A DNA stretch of 64,000 nt from an uncultured Eubacteriales bacterium (GCA_934491515.1 CAKSTF010000007.1:5409-69408); one strand, 5' to 3'; positions 9,497-18,650 are shown, counted from the first letter of the stretch. Notes: a model not told the origin generated them from the sequence alone. Numbers and translations are program-made.

Positions 9497-11161
9497 ATGC
9501 TTAAGTTTTTACACATTGAAAACATTGCGGTTATAGACAAAACCGATATTGATTTTTGCGGCGGACTTAATTGCCTGACCGGTGAGACGGGCTCCGGAAA
9601 ATCAATAGTAATAGATTCAATTAACGCGATTCTGGGTGAACGCACCTCAAAGGAACTTATAAGAAACGGCTGCGATTTTGCCGAAGTTTCGGCGCTTTTT
9701 TGCGATATATCAAAGAAAACCGCCGCGTGTCTTTCGGAAAGCGGATATGAGCCCGACAGCGAAGGCAATCTGCTTATAATGCGCAAACTGTCGGCGTCCG
9801 GCAACGGCAGCATAAGAATTAACGGCAGACCTGCGACGGCAGGAATACTCAGGGAAATTTCAAAAAGTCTTGTAAATATTCACGGTCAGCACGACAATCA
9901 GAACCTCCTGCAGCCCGAAAATCATATCGGTTATGTTGATATGGTTGCCGAAAACGATGCTGAGATTGCCGCTTACTCCTCCGAATTCAGGCATTTAAAC
10001 ACTTTGAGAAAAGAACTTATAAGCCTTGAAACCGACGAGGATGAAAAGAAAAGAAAGTGCGATCTTTTAAACTATCAGATAAACGAGATAAAGAGCGCCG
10101 ATATAAAATCGGGCGAATACGAGAAACTGAAAAAGCAGTTGTCGCTTGCCGAAAATTATGAAAATCGGATAAAGGCGTTAAGTACGGCATATTCACTTCT
10201 TAACGGTACAGACGATTCCGACGGCGCCGTATCACTTATCAGAAACGCAGAATTCGCATTTAATACAGCGGCAGGGGAGGACGAACAAAAACTTTCCCAG
10301 GCGTTTTTGGATGTTTTAAGCGGACTTGAGGATATTGCTTCGGAAATACGCACAATGCAGTCGGACGCAGAAAGCGGTTATAACGATCCGGAAAATATAA
10401 GGGCGCGGCTTGACATTCTGCGCTCGGTTATGCTAAAATACGGCGGTACCGAAGACGCGGCTCTTGATTACCTTTCAAGCGCCGAAAAGGAACTTGAAAG
10501 TATCAATAACGCAGATGAGCGAATTAAAGTTCTATCGAATGAACTTGACCGTTCGGCGGAAAAACTTGTCCGTCTCGGCAAGGCACTTACGGATACGCGC
10601 GTAAAGGCTGCAGCAGAACTTTCGGAAAAAATTACGGAAACATTAAAGTACCTTAATATGCCGAACGTCGGCTTTACGGTTCAAATCAACCAGGGCAAAT
10701 ATTCAAGAAACGGCTGCGACGTTGTTGAATTTATGATACGCACAAATGCAGGCGACGGGTTTAAACCGCTTTATAAAATTGCTTCCGGCGGCGAACTTTC
10801 GCGCGTTATGCTTGCAATTAAAAACTGCCTTGCAGATAAAGACGATGTTGACACTTTGATATTTGACGAGATTGATTCGGGTATCAGCGGCGTTACCGCG
10901 GATAAGGTCGGCGAGCTTTTAAAACGCGTTTCCGAAAAACGTCAGGTTATATGCGTTACGCATTTGGCACAGATTGCGGCGTATGCTGCAAATCATCTGC
11001 TTATATCAAAATCCGTTACGGAAAATAAGACCTATACTAAGGTTCAAACGCTTGACTTTGAAGAAAGAATCAAAGAAATAGCGCGTATAATGTCCGGTAC
11101 GGAAATAACCGATAATCTATACAATTCCGCAAGGGAATTGCTTGACAGGAGTAAAAAATAA
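9497..11161 (+). CDS. recN: DNA repair protein RecN
   Basis: SMC-like ATPase acting early in double-strand break repair. The Walker A motif GETGSGKS is at residues about 30-37 and the Walker B LIFDEIDSGISG at about residue 455; the long central region is coiled coil. QHDNQNLLQPENH and the ABC signature ASGGELSRVMLAIK are intact. At 554 residues it is full length. It follows argR by 2 bp, and its stop codon overlaps the tyrS start (TAATG). Confidence 0.97.
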   Translation: MLKFLHIENIAVIDKTDIDFCGGLNCLTGETGSGKSIVIDSINAILGERTSKELIRNGCDFAEVSALFCDISKKTAACLSESGYEPDSEGNLLIMRKLSASGNGSIRINGRPATAGILREISKSLVNIHGQHDNQNLLQPENHIGYVDMVAENDAEIAAYSSEFRHLNTLRKELISLETDEDEKKRKCDLLNYQINEIKSADIKSGEYEKLKKQLSLAENYENRIKALSTAYSLLNGTDDSDGAVSLIRNAEFAFNTAAGEDEQKLSQAFLDVLSGLEDIASEIRTMQSDAESGYNDPENIRARLDILRSVMLKYGGTEDAALDYLSSAEKELESINNADERIKVLSNELDRSAEKLVRLGKALTDTRVKAAAELSEKITETLKYLNMPNVGFTVQINQGKYSRNGCDVVEFMIRTNAGDGFKPLYKIASGGELSRVMLAIKNCLADKDDVDTLIFDEIDSGISGVTADKVGELLKRVSEKRQVICVTHLAQIAAYAANHLLISKSVTENKTYTKVQTLDFEERIKEIARIMSGTEITDNLYNSARELLDRSKK

Positions 11162-12384
11162 TGGGTATTTATGAAGAACTTGTAGCCCGCGGTCTTATCG
11201 CCCAGGTTACCGATGAAAAAGAAATCAAAGAACTTATCAACAACGGCAAGGCAACGTTTTATATCGGATTTGACCCCACGGCGGACAGCCTGCATGTAGG
11301 TCATTTTATGGCGCTTTGCCTTATGAAGCGCCTTCAGATGGCGGGAAACCGTCCGGTGGTACTTATCGGCGGCGGCACAGGTTACATAGGCGACCCCAGC
11401 GGCCGCAGCGATATGCGTACCGTTATGTCGCCCGAAACCATTGAATATAACTGCAATTGCTTTAAAAAGCAGATGGAACGCTTTATAGAGTTCGGTGACG
11501 GAAAGGCGATAATGGTAAATAATGCCGATTGGCTGCTTAAACTCAATTATGTAGAACTTCTGCGCGAGGTAGGCGCCTGCTTCTCGGTAAACAATATGCT
11601 CCGTGCGCGCTGCTATGAACAGCGCATGGAAAAGGGACTGAGTTTCTTAGAGTTTAACTACATGATAATGCAGAGTTATGACTTCTATCATCTTTTCAAG
11701 GAATACGGATGCAATATGCAGTTCGGCGGTGACGATCAGTGGTCAAATATGCTTTCGGGCACTGAACTTATAAGAAAGAAACTCGGCAAAGACGCCCACG
11801 CGATGACGATAACCCTTCTTATGAACAGCGAGGGCAAAAAGATGGGTAAAACGGCCTCCGGCGCCGTTTGGCTCGACCCCAAAAAGACATCGCCTTATGA
11901 ATTTTATCAGTACTGGCGCAATGTGGGCGATAAAGACGTACTTAAATGTATTCGTATGCTTACCTTCCTGCCGCTTGACCAAATTGACGAAATGGACAAG
12001 TGGGAAGGCAGCCAGCTAAATTGCGCTAAAGAGATACTTGCCTTTGAACTTACCAAGCTTGTTCACGGCGAGAAAGAGGCACAAAAAGCACAGGAAACTT
12101 CAAAAGCAGTATTTGCAGGTGCGGGTTCGCACGAAAATATGCCAACTACGGTACTTCACGAAAGCGACTTTACGGACGGTCCTATCGGAATACTTTCCCT
12201 TATGGTAAAGGGTGAGTTAGCGGCCTCAAACGGCGAAGCAAGACGTCTTGTTATGCAGGGCGGCGTTTCGGTTGACGACGTACGCGTTTCCGACCCCAAA
12301 ACTTCTTACACATTTGCCGAACTTAAAAACGGCGTTATCGTTAAAAAGGGAAAGAAAAATGTAGTAAAGTATATTGCAGAATAA
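11161..12384 (+). CDS. tyrS: Tyrosyl-tRNA synthetase
   Basis: Class I synthetase charging tRNA-Tyr. The HIGH-type motif reads HVGH near residue 45, and the KMSKS-type motif reads KMGKT near residue 227. The C-terminal S4 domain ends with GVSVDDVRVSDPKTSYTF. The 407-residue length is standard. It is unusual that tyrS is the last gene of the nusB operon with a 1-bp overlap to recN, since tyrS is often independently controlled by a T-box; no T-box is visible here and recN coding sequence fills the upstream DNA. Confidence 0.97.
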   Translation: MGIYEELVARGLIAQVTDEKEIKELINNGKATFYIGFDPTADSLHVGHFMALCLMKRLQMAGNRPVVLIGGGTGYIGDPSGRSDMRTVMSPETIEYNCNCFKKQMERFIEFGDGKAIMVNNADWLLKLNYVELLREVGACFSVNNMLRARCYEQRMEKGLSFLEFNYMIMQSYDFYHLFKEYGCNMQFGGDDQWSNMLSGTELIRKKLGKDAHAMTITLLMNSEGKKMGKTASGAVWLDPKKTSPYEFYQYWRNVGDKDVLKCIRMLTFLPLDQIDEMDKWEGSQLNCAKEILAFELTKLVHGEKEAQKAQETSKAVFAGAGSHENMPTTVLHESDFTDGPIGILSLMVKGELAASNGEARRLVMQGGVSVDDVRVSDPKTSYTFAELKNGVIVKKGKKNVVKYIAE

Positions 12385-12401
12385 CAGTATACTTTTAATC
12401 T

Positions 12402-12431
12402 TAAAAAGGGCCGCAAAAGCGGCTCTTTTAT
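12402..12431 (+). terminator. Rho-independent terminator after tyrS
   Basis: Stem AAAGGGCCGC / GCGGCTCTTT with an AAAA loop and one G-U pair, ending in TTTTATTT. It closes the nusB-tyrS operon. Confidence 0.85.
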
Positions 12432-12451
12432 TTCACCTAAAATTTTAAATG

Positions 12452-12480
12452 CTGACAAAACGCTCCTTTGGTGTTATACT
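12452..12480 (+). promoter_or_regulatory. Orphan promoter facing a decayed region
   Basis: CTGACA (12452-12457), 17-bp spacer, TATACT (12475-12480). The DNA downstream to about 13,340 has no intact gene, so this appears to be a promoter left behind by a lost gene. From 12,481 to 12,713 only short broken frames are visible; one segment reads like a hydrophobic protein end with LPTGCAVAASIAERI, which I could not assign. Confidence 0.45.
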
Positions 12481-12713
12481 AAAACGCACATTGCAAAACA
12501 TCGGAAAGACCGGTAATTTTGCCTGCCTGAGGATTATATGTGCAAATATAACGCACTGTTTGCGGAAACTTATTTTAAAATGAACTTAAAGCCGAATCGG
12601 CGTTTACCTTTACAGGTGCAAAGGAGCTTCTGCGCCTTGTAATTTTAACGCTCCCTCTTCCTACCGGCTGCGCAGTTGCGGCAAGTATTGCCGAGAGAAT
12701 AATAAACGCCTAT

Positions 12714-12949
12714 ATGAAAGTGGAAACGGCATTATATACAGTGCTTGCCGATTCCGATATTATGCGGCATCATCCATACACTATCCATACATTTTTGATA
12801 AAACGTGGGTTCTAAACTGGAACAGCAGAAATATTGAACGTCACCGCGCGTTCAGATTCGGATTGTGGGCGGTGTGTTTAAAAGAAGCCGGAGAAATGAT
12901 AGGCGACTGCGGACTTACCATGCAAAACATAAAAAGAGTTTACGGATGA
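12714..12949 (+). pseudogene. GNAT N-acetyltransferase remnant, frameshifted
   Basis: Two adjacent frames together read as an acetyltransferase of the RimJ/RimL-like GNAT type. The first frame gives LYTVLADSDIMRHHPY, and the second gives NIERHRAF, then FGLWAVCLKEAGEMIGDCGLTMQNI. The break coincides with an 11-bp tandem duplication (12772-12782 and 12783-12793); removing one copy restores a continuous frame. The usual N-terminal strand (RLxLRE) is largely missing, and the reading stops at TGA 12947-12949, well short of a complete GNAT. It is not expected to be functional. Confidence 0.8.
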
Positions 12950-13044
12950 CGAAGGCGAACGGACGGCAGTTTATAAAATCAGCCGCGGCAAGTGCTTTGC
13001 AGAATAAAAGAAAAGGAATTTCAAAGTTAATAGGTAGGTAAAAT

Positions 13045-13342
13045 ATGAAAAATACAGTTATTAATATTCACGGTAAAGGCGGCACGGCGGAAGAAGCAAA
13101 ACATTATAAACGACTTCTTTTAATGCCGAAGTAATCGATTTAGATGACTGAGCACAAACTCCGTGGAAGCAAAAGAAGAATTCGACGACTTTTTTGCAGG
13201 GTGGCAGATGAATTGTAATAATCTCACGGCATTTGCCGAGAGAACAGGTTTGGAACTTTCCGTTATGCCGGACGCAGAGCATTGGTTTCATACGGAAGAA
13301 CAAATGCGTTTTCTTGATAATTGGCTTTCGGCAAGAATATAA
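13045..13342 (+). pseudogene. Alpha/beta-hydrolase remnant with internal deletion and frameshifts
   Basis: The start MKNTVINIHGKGGTAEEAKHYK matches the N-terminus of small serine hydrolases of the RBBP9/YdeN-like alpha/beta type, and the end DAEHWFHTEEQMRFLDNW matches their C-terminus with the catalytic His. The middle, including the nucleophile elbow, is missing, and at least two frame changes and an in-frame stop occur between 13,100 and 13,200. A possible ribosome binding site (AGGTAGG) precedes the ATG at 13045. It is a degraded gene, ending just before the terminator hairpin at 13,347. Confidence 0.75.
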
Positions 13343-13380
13343 AAGAAAGGCTTTCGCTTATACGAAAGCCTTCCTTTTTT
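13343..13380. terminator. Bidirectional terminator between hydrolase remnant and capA
   Basis: Inverted repeat AAGGCTTTCG / CGAAAGCCTT with a 6-nt loop, followed by CCTTTTTT rightward; leftward the complement also ends in a short T-rich run. It overlaps the capA stop codon region. Confidence 0.75.
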
Positions 13381-14686
13381 AAAGTTCAATTTTAATCGTG
13401 TTGTCTTTATTTAAAGTAAGCGTTGTGCCGTATTCAGCCGAAAGTCTTGTAAGTATATCATATATATCTTTGGCTTGCTCTTTTGTTGCAATATACGGAA
13501 CGCCTTTTTGATGTTTCGGCTTATTAAAACCGAGTTCAATTGGCTGAAGTTCGGCTGATACTAATTTCCCGTCCTCAAATTCAAGATAGGGGATAACGCT
13601 TTTAAACGTTTGCGGCTGTATCCAAAGACCGAAACTGAGATTCTTACTGTGGGTCTTCAGAACCTGAGCGTCGCTTATATCGCCGTAGTTACCGTTTATG
13701 CGAATGTCTTCGGGCAGACGGTCTGCAAACGGAACCTGAAAAGCAAAGTCGCCAAGAGAATAAAAAATAGGTTTGCCGTTATATATTTCAATGCCCTTGA
13801 ATTCGTGCGTTCCGCCGCCAAAAATTGCGTCCGCGCCGGCGTCGATACATTTTCTCGAAAATTCTTCAAGGAAGTGGTCAGCCTCAAACATTTCGTCGCG
13901 CCTTATCTGATGCGAATGTACCATAACAAATACGTAATCTGCCATGTAACGCGCGTCTTTTATAGACTGAATAGTACGTTCCATATCTTCTTCGTGCGGA
14001 TGATTGATTTTTTCTTCTTTGCCGTTTTGGCTGAGTTTTATAGAAATACCGCCGAAATCAAGCGTGCCCTCTGGCAACTGCGGTTCAAAGCCGTTTGCAC
14101 GTGCTTTATCACGCTGACCGTTCATATACGTGTTCTTTGTGATTTCTTTTAAAACGTCAAAGTGTTCCTGCGTTACGGTAAAGTATTGATTAAACCTTAA
14201 GGGATTAAGTCCGGGACGGCCTTTTAAAAACTTAGAAGCGTAGCCTGCACGGGCAGCATCGGTAAAAGAAGAAGTAAGTGCGATAAAAGCAACTCTTCCG
14301 CCTTTGAACGTACGGTAAACGGGTTCTGCCGCCTCAGCAAGCGTTTTACCAACACCCGCGAGCGCGATATCGTGCTTGTTAACATGCTCTATTGTTTCGA
14401 GCAAGCCGTCGGGTCCGAAATCCATAGTATGGTTGTTTGAAAATCCCATCATATTAAAACCGAAATTAAGCGACTGCTTTAAAACGCGCGGCGTGGTGGA
14501 AAGCCACGTGCCGCCGCAATAAGCGGAGCAGTAGGTATCGTAGTCGGTAACGCAGGTTTCAAGGTTGCCGATTATTGCATCGCCGCGGTTTAAATAATTT
14601 TTAACCTCTTCAATGCCGTCATATCCGCCTTCCTGATAGCCTTTTGTAAGCAAAACGTCGCCGGTTGCAGTAACACTAAATTTCAT
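13379..14686 (-). CDS. CapA-family protein (poly-gamma-glutamate biosynthesis-type metallophosphatase fold)
   Basis: The 435-residue protein has the CapA/PgsA fold, a calcineurin-like metallophosphatase relative: TATGDVLL (residues 6-13), GNLET, GFSNNHTMDFG, VMVHSHQ and GGGTHEFKGIEIYNGKPIFYSLGDFAFQ. No signal peptide or membrane anchor is visible, unlike classical surface CapA, so it may act in the cytosol or be a paralogue with another role. It is the last gene of the asd-dapA-dapB unit, 3 bp after dapB, which hints at a task in cell-envelope or amino-acid polymer metabolism. The reaction is not established by sequence. Confidence 0.85.
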   Translation of the reverse strand: MKFSVTATGDVLLTKGYQEGGYDGIEEVKNYLNRGDAIIGNLETCVTDYDTYCSAYCGGTWLSTTPRVLKQSLNFGFNMMGFSNNHTMDFGPDGLLETIEHVNKHDIALAGVGKTLAEAAEPVYRTFKGGRVAFIALTSSFTDAARAGYASKFLKGRPGLNPLRFNQYFTVTQEHFDVLKEITKNTYMNGQRDKARANGFEPQLPEGTLDFGGISIKLSQNGKEEKINHPHEEDMERTIQSIKDARYMADYVFVMVHSHQIRRDEMFEADHFLEEFSRKCIDAGADAIFGGGTHEFKGIEIYNGKPIFYSLGDFAFQVPFADRLPEDIRINGNYGDISDAQVLKTHSKNLSFGLWIQPQTFKSVIPYLEFEDGKLVSAELQPIELGFNKPKHQKGVPYIATKEQAKDIYDILTRLSAEYGTTLTLNKDNTIKIEL

Positions 14687-14689
14687 TTT

Positions 14690-15451
14690 TTATTTACCAC
14701 CAATATTTAAAAGATCGTCCATATTATAAAACCCTGTTTTTTTGTCCGCAATAAAAATTGCTGCCTTTATGGCACCCGCCGCAAATACGGTGCGCGATTC
14801 CGCCGTGTGCGAAAGAGAAATAACTTCATTGTTTCCGGCAAATATTACCTCATGTTCACCGACTATCGTGCCGCCCCTTACGGAGTGGACACCTATTTCG
14901 TTTTCGGTACGTTTAGCGCGTTTTGAATGTCTGTCATACTCATAACGCAGCCGGTCGTTGAAAACAGAGTTTGCGGTGTCGGCAAGCATAAGCGCCGTGC
15001 CGGATGGTGCATCAAGTTTATTGTGATGATGTTTTTCCACAATCTCAATATCAAAATCAGCACCGAGCAGTAAAGCAGCCTGTTTAACAAGACGACACAA
15101 AACGTTAACGCCTAAAGACAGATTTGCCGTTTTAAATACGGCGGTGTTTTTGGAGGCATCGTCTATCATTTTAAGTTGTTTTTCACTATATCCGGTAGTG
15201 CCGATGACTATCGGAACGGAATTTTTTTGTGCATACCGGAGCATTTCCTCAAGCAAGGAAACGTTTGAGAAATCAATAATAACGTCCGGCTTTTCCTTAA
15301 TATCGGCAAATGATTTATAAACCGGAAAGGCAAGCGCCTGTTCTGCCGCGTCAACACCGGCCGTAACCGTTACGCCGTCGGTATTTTCGGCAACGGACGC
15401 CACCATTTTTCCCATAGCGCCGCAGGCGCCGGAAATAAGTATTTTTAACAT
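14690..15451 (-). CDS. dapB: 4-hydroxy-tetrahydrodipicolinate reductase
   Basis: NAD(P)H-dependent reductase of the diaminopimelate/lysine pathway, acting after DapA. The Rossmann motif GACGAMG is at residues 8-14, the catalytic EKHHHNKLDAPSGTA block is near residues 138-152, and GEHEVIFAG follows. The length of 253 residues is typical of the short Firmicutes form. It lies 14 bp after dapA in a leftward operon. Confidence 0.96.
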   Translation of the reverse strand: MLKILISGACGAMGKMVASVAENTDGVTVTAGVDAAEQALAFPVYKSFADIKEKPDVIIDFSNVSLLEEMLRYAQKNSVPIVIGTTGYSEKQLKMIDDASKNTAVFKTANLSLGVNVLCRLVKQAALLLGADFDIEIVEKHHHNKLDAPSGTALMLADTANSVFNDRLRYEYDRHSKRAKRTENEIGVHSVRGGTIVGEHEVIFAGNNEVISLSHTAESRTVFAAGAIKAAIFIADKKTGFYNMDDLLNIGGK

Positions 15452-15465
15452 CCTGCGTTCCGTCC

Positions 15466-16359
15466 TTACTTAATTTTAAAACCGCATTCGGTAAGTTTGT
15501 GTTTTAAATTTTCTTTTGCCGCGCTGCTCATGGGAACAAGCGGGAGTCGGCAGGGACCCACCTGCATACCGAGAAGATTCATGGCTTCTTTAACCGGTAT
15601 CGGGTTTACTTCGCTGAAAAGCGCGTTAATAAGGCCGGTATATTTTACCTGCAAAGCGCCGGCTTTTACTTTGTCGCCGTGCAGATATTCGGCGCAAAGG
15701 TCGTGCGTTTCTTTCGGTGCGATGTTTGAAAGCACTGATATAACGCCCATTCCGCCTAAAGACATAATCGGAATGATCTGGTCGTCGTTACCGGAATAAA
15801 TATCAAGCGCGTCACCGCAAAGGTAGCGTGTCTGTGCAATTTCAGAAAGGTCTCCGTTTGCCTCTTTAATGGCAACAATGTTATCATGTTTTGAAATTTC
15901 CTTATAGGTTTCGGGTTTTATGTTTACGCCCGTGCGCGAAGGAACATTATAAACAATTATCGGTTTGTTTACGCGGTCTGCTATGTAATTATAGTGGGCA
16001 ACAAGACCCGTTTGCGTAGTCTTGTTATAATATGGGGTAACCATTAAAAAGGCGTCTGCTCCGGCTTTTTCCGCGTCTGCACAAAGTTCTACCGAATATA
16101 CGGTATCATTGCTGCCTGTTCCCGCAATTATCGGAACGCGCCCCGCTGCGGATTTTACGGATTCTTCGATTACTCTTACATGCTCATCATACCGAAGTGT
16201 GGATTTTTCACCGGTGGTACCGCAGATAACAAGTGCGTCGATACCGCATGTTATCTGTTCATCCACAAGCGATTTAAGACGATCAAAATTTACACTGCCG
16301 TCTTCATTCATCGGGGTTACAAGGGCTGTCGCTGCACCTTCAAATATACGTTTTTTCAT
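15466..16359 (-). CDS. dapA: 4-hydroxy-tetrahydrodipicolinate synthase
   Basis: Condenses pyruvate with aspartate semialdehyde, the committed step to diaminopimelate. The start is set at the ATG 16359 (MKKRIFEGAATALVTP) because AAAGGAG lies 9 bp upstream; a longer in-frame TTG start would run through that ribosome binding site. It gives 297 residues. GTTGEKSTL, the tyrosine region VTPYYNKTTQ, and the Schiff-base lysine in VAIKEANGDL (about residue 163) are present. The gene follows asd, which makes its substrate. Confidence 0.96.
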   Translation of the reverse strand: MKKRIFEGAATALVTPMNEDGSVNFDRLKSLVDEQITCGIDALVICGTTGEKSTLRYDEHVRVIEESVKSAAGRVPIIAGTGSNDTVYSVELCADAEKAGADAFLMVTPYYNKTTQTGLVAHYNYIADRVNKPIIVYNVPSRTGVNIKPETYKEISKHDNIVAIKEANGDLSEIAQTRYLCGDALDIYSGNDDQIIPIMSLGGMGVISVLSNIAPKETHDLCAEYLHGDKVKAGALQVKYTGLINALFSEVNPIPVKEAMNLLGMQVGPCRLPLVPMSSAAKENLKHKLTECGFKIK

Positions 16360-16411
16360 AACGGTCAACTCCTTTAACAAGGTATAATTACGGTTTGCAA
16401 AATATTAAACG

Positions 16412-17494
16412 TCAGTCAAAATAACCTTCGGCGGCAAGTAATTCCGCAAGCAGGACCGCGCCGCCCGCAGCGCCGCGAAGAGTGTTATGCGCAAGACAAA
16501 TAAATTTATAATCATACTGTGTGTCCTCGCGCAGTCTGCCGATAGAAACAGCCATTCCGCCCTCAAGGTCGCGGCAAAGTTTTGTTTGCGGCATATCGTC
16601 CTCATAAAAATAGTTAAGATATTGTTTAGGTGCGTGCGGAAGGGAGAGAGCCTGCGGTACGGAACTGAATTTGTTCCAGATTTCTATTATCTGCTGTTTT
16701 TCAGGTTTTTTCTTGAAAGAAACGTATACCGCTGCCAGATGTCCGTCGGTTACGGGGACGCGTATGCACTGCGCCGTAAACTGCGGAGTGCCTGAAAGTT
16801 TAATTTCGCCGTCCTTAACGGTACCCCAAATTTTAAGCGGTTCTTTTTCGCTTTTTTCTTCTTCTCCGCCGATGAAAGGAATTACATTGTCCACCATTTC
16901 TGGCCAACGTTCAAAGGTTTTTCCCGCACCCGATATAGCCTGGTAGGTGCACACAAGCACTTTCTGAACGCCGAATTCTTTATCAAGCACATAAAGCGCC
17001 GGAACGTAACCCTGTATCGAGCAATTTGATTTTACGGCAATAAATCCGCGTTTTGTGCCGAGACGTTTACGCTGCGATTCAATTACTTCAAGATGTTCGG
17101 GATTTATTTCCGGTATTATCATAGGAACGTCCGGAGTAAAGCGATGTGCGGAATTGTTTGAAACCACAGGACACTCAAGTTTTGCGTATGCTTCCTCAAG
17201 TTCACGGATTTCATCTTTTTTCATATTAACGGCGCAAAAAACAAAATCAACGTTTGAAACAATTTCTTTAATATCTTTTTGGGCGTCAAGCACCGTGATA
17301 TTTTTAAGCGATTCGGGCATTTCCTGCGGCATGGCCCAACGGTCGCCTACGGCGTCTTTATAACTCTTGCCCGCACTTCTGCCGCTGGCGGCAAGCACAG
17401 TAACATTAAACCACGGATGATCGGCAAGTAAAAGCGCGAAGCGCTGACCTACCATACCCGTGGCGCCGATTATACCTACATTATATTTTTTCAT
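16412..17494 (-). CDS. asd: Aspartate-semialdehyde dehydrogenase (archaeal/fungal-type)
   Basis: NADP-dependent enzyme reducing aspartyl phosphate to aspartate semialdehyde. The N-terminal GATGMVGQRF binds NADP, and the catalytic cysteine is Cys158 in KSNCSIQ. The 360-residue length, the SNCSIQG context and C-terminal GGMAVSIGRLR indicate the archaeal/eukaryote-like subclass rather than the classical E. coli form. It is the first gene of asd-dapA-dapB-capA, with GGGAGG before the ATG and a perfect consensus promoter. Confidence 0.95.
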   Translation of the reverse strand: MKKYNVGIIGATGMVGQRFALLLADHPWFNVTVLAASGRSAGKSYKDAVGDRWAMPQEMPESLKNITVLDAQKDIKEIVSNVDFVFCAVNMKKDEIRELEEAYAKLECPVVSNNSAHRFTPDVPMIIPEINPEHLEVIESQRKRLGTKRGFIAVKSNCSIQGYVPALYVLDKEFGVQKVLVCTYQAISGAGKTFERWPEMVDNVIPFIGGEEEKSEKEPLKIWGTVKDGEIKLSGTPQFTAQCIRVPVTDGHLAAVYVSFKKKPEKQQIIEIWNKFSSVPQALSLPHAPKQYLNYFYEDDMPQTKLCRDLEGGMAVSIGRLREDTQYDYKFICLAHNTLRGAAGGAVLLAELLAAEGYFD

Positions 17495-17521
17495 AACGAG
17501 AACCTCCCCGTAAATTAACTG

Positions 17522-17550
17522 TTGATTATGCGCTGTTTTTGGACTATAAT
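17522..17550 (+). promoter_or_regulatory. SigA-type promoter for queA-tgt
   Basis: TTGATT (17522-17527), 17-bp spacer, TATAAT (17545-17550) on the plus strand, about 78 bp before the queA start. It interleaves with the asd promoter on the opposite strand. Confidence 0.6.
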
Positions 17551-17565
17551 ACTCATAATATATTT

Positions 17566-17594
17566 ATTATATAGTCAGGACAAACCTTTGTCAA
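17566..17594 (-). promoter_or_regulatory. Perfect consensus promoter of asd-dapA-dapB-capA
   Basis: On the minus strand TTGACA (17594-17589), exactly 17 bp, TATAAT (17571-17566). All 12 hexamer positions match the SigA consensus, so strong leftward expression is expected. Confidence 0.85.
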
Positions 17595-17627
17595 TTTTTT
17601 TCGTTATTGAAAGTATATGGTGTTAAA

Positions 17628-18650
17628 GTGAAAAAAAGCGATTTTTATTACGATTTACCCGAAGAACTTATTGCGCAAACTCCTGTTTATCCGCGTGATT
17701 CTTCGCGTCTGCTTGTATTGGACAAAAAAACAGGTGAAACCGAAGAAACGGTTTTCCACAGTATAGTGAATTATCTTAAAAGCGGCGACTGTCTTGTTAT
17801 AAATGATACGCGTGTGCTTCCGGCGCGGCTTTACGGTACTGCCGCCGATACGGGTGCCGTTGTGGAATTTGTGCTGCTTAAGCAACGCGATTTACTTACT
17901 TGGGAAGTTTTGGCAGGACCGGGAAAGAAAGCAAAGCAGGGAAGAGAGTTTGTATTTTCCGATGAACTTAGTGCCACTGTTGCGGATGTGCTCCCGGACG
18001 GAAACCGTATTATCAGATTTAAATGCGACGGTGAGTTTTTCTCAATTCTTGATAAAGTGGGCCAAATGCCGCTTCCGCCGTATATAAAAGAAAAACTTGC
18101 CGATAAAGAACGTTATCAAACGGTGTATTCTAAGGAATTGGGTTCGGCCGCAGCACCCACTGCAGGTCTGCATTTTACGGACGAACTGCTTGATGAAATA
18201 CGGAATATGGGCGTTAAAATCGTCAACGTTACCCTGCATGTGGGGTTAGGCACGTTCAGACCCGTTAAAGTTGATAATATCGAAGAACACCACATGCACA
18301 CCGAACATTACTATATGCCGGCCGACACCGCTGACACTATAAACGCCGTAAAGGCCGCAGGCGGCAGGGTAATATGCGTAGGAACAACAAGTTGCCGAAC
18401 GGTTGAAAGCGTCGCTTCAAAATACGGCAAAATGTGCGAATGTTCCGATGATACCGGCATTTTTATATACCCAGGGTACACTTTTAAGTATATGGACGCT
18501 TTGATAACCAACTTTCATTTACCGGAAAGCACACTGATAATGCTGGTTTCTGCATTTGCCGGTTATGAAAACACAATGAACGCTTATAAAAAAGCCGTGC
18601 GTGAAAAATTCAGATTTTTCAGTTTCGGTGACGCGATGTTTATAAAGTAG
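17628..18650 (+). CDS. queA: S-adenosylmethionine:tRNA ribosyltransferase-isomerase
   Basis: Forms epoxyqueuosine in tRNA by transferring the ribosyl group of SAM to 7-aminomethyl-7-deazaguanine. The start is placed at GTG 17628, giving VKKSDFYYDLPEELIAQ, the usual QueA N-terminus; an in-frame TTG seven codons earlier is less likely. It encodes 340 residues. SAAAPTAGLHFT and VTLHVGLGTFRPV motifs are intact. It is followed 10 bp later by tgt, giving a queuosine pair. Confidence 0.95.
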   Translation: MKKSDFYYDLPEELIAQTPVYPRDSSRLLVLDKKTGETEETVFHSIVNYLKSGDCLVINDTRVLPARLYGTAADTGAVVEFVLLKQRDLLTWEVLAGPGKKAKQGREFVFSDELSATVADVLPDGNRIIRFKCDGEFFSILDKVGQMPLPPYIKEKLADKERYQTVYSKELGSAAAPTAGLHFTDELLDEIRNMGVKIVNVTLHVGLGTFRPVKVDNIEEHHMHTEHYYMPADTADTINAVKAAGGRVICVGTTSCRTVESVASKYGKMCECSDDTGIFIYPGYTFKYMDALITNFHLPESTLIMLVSAFAGYENTMNAYKKAVREKFRFFSFGDAMFIK

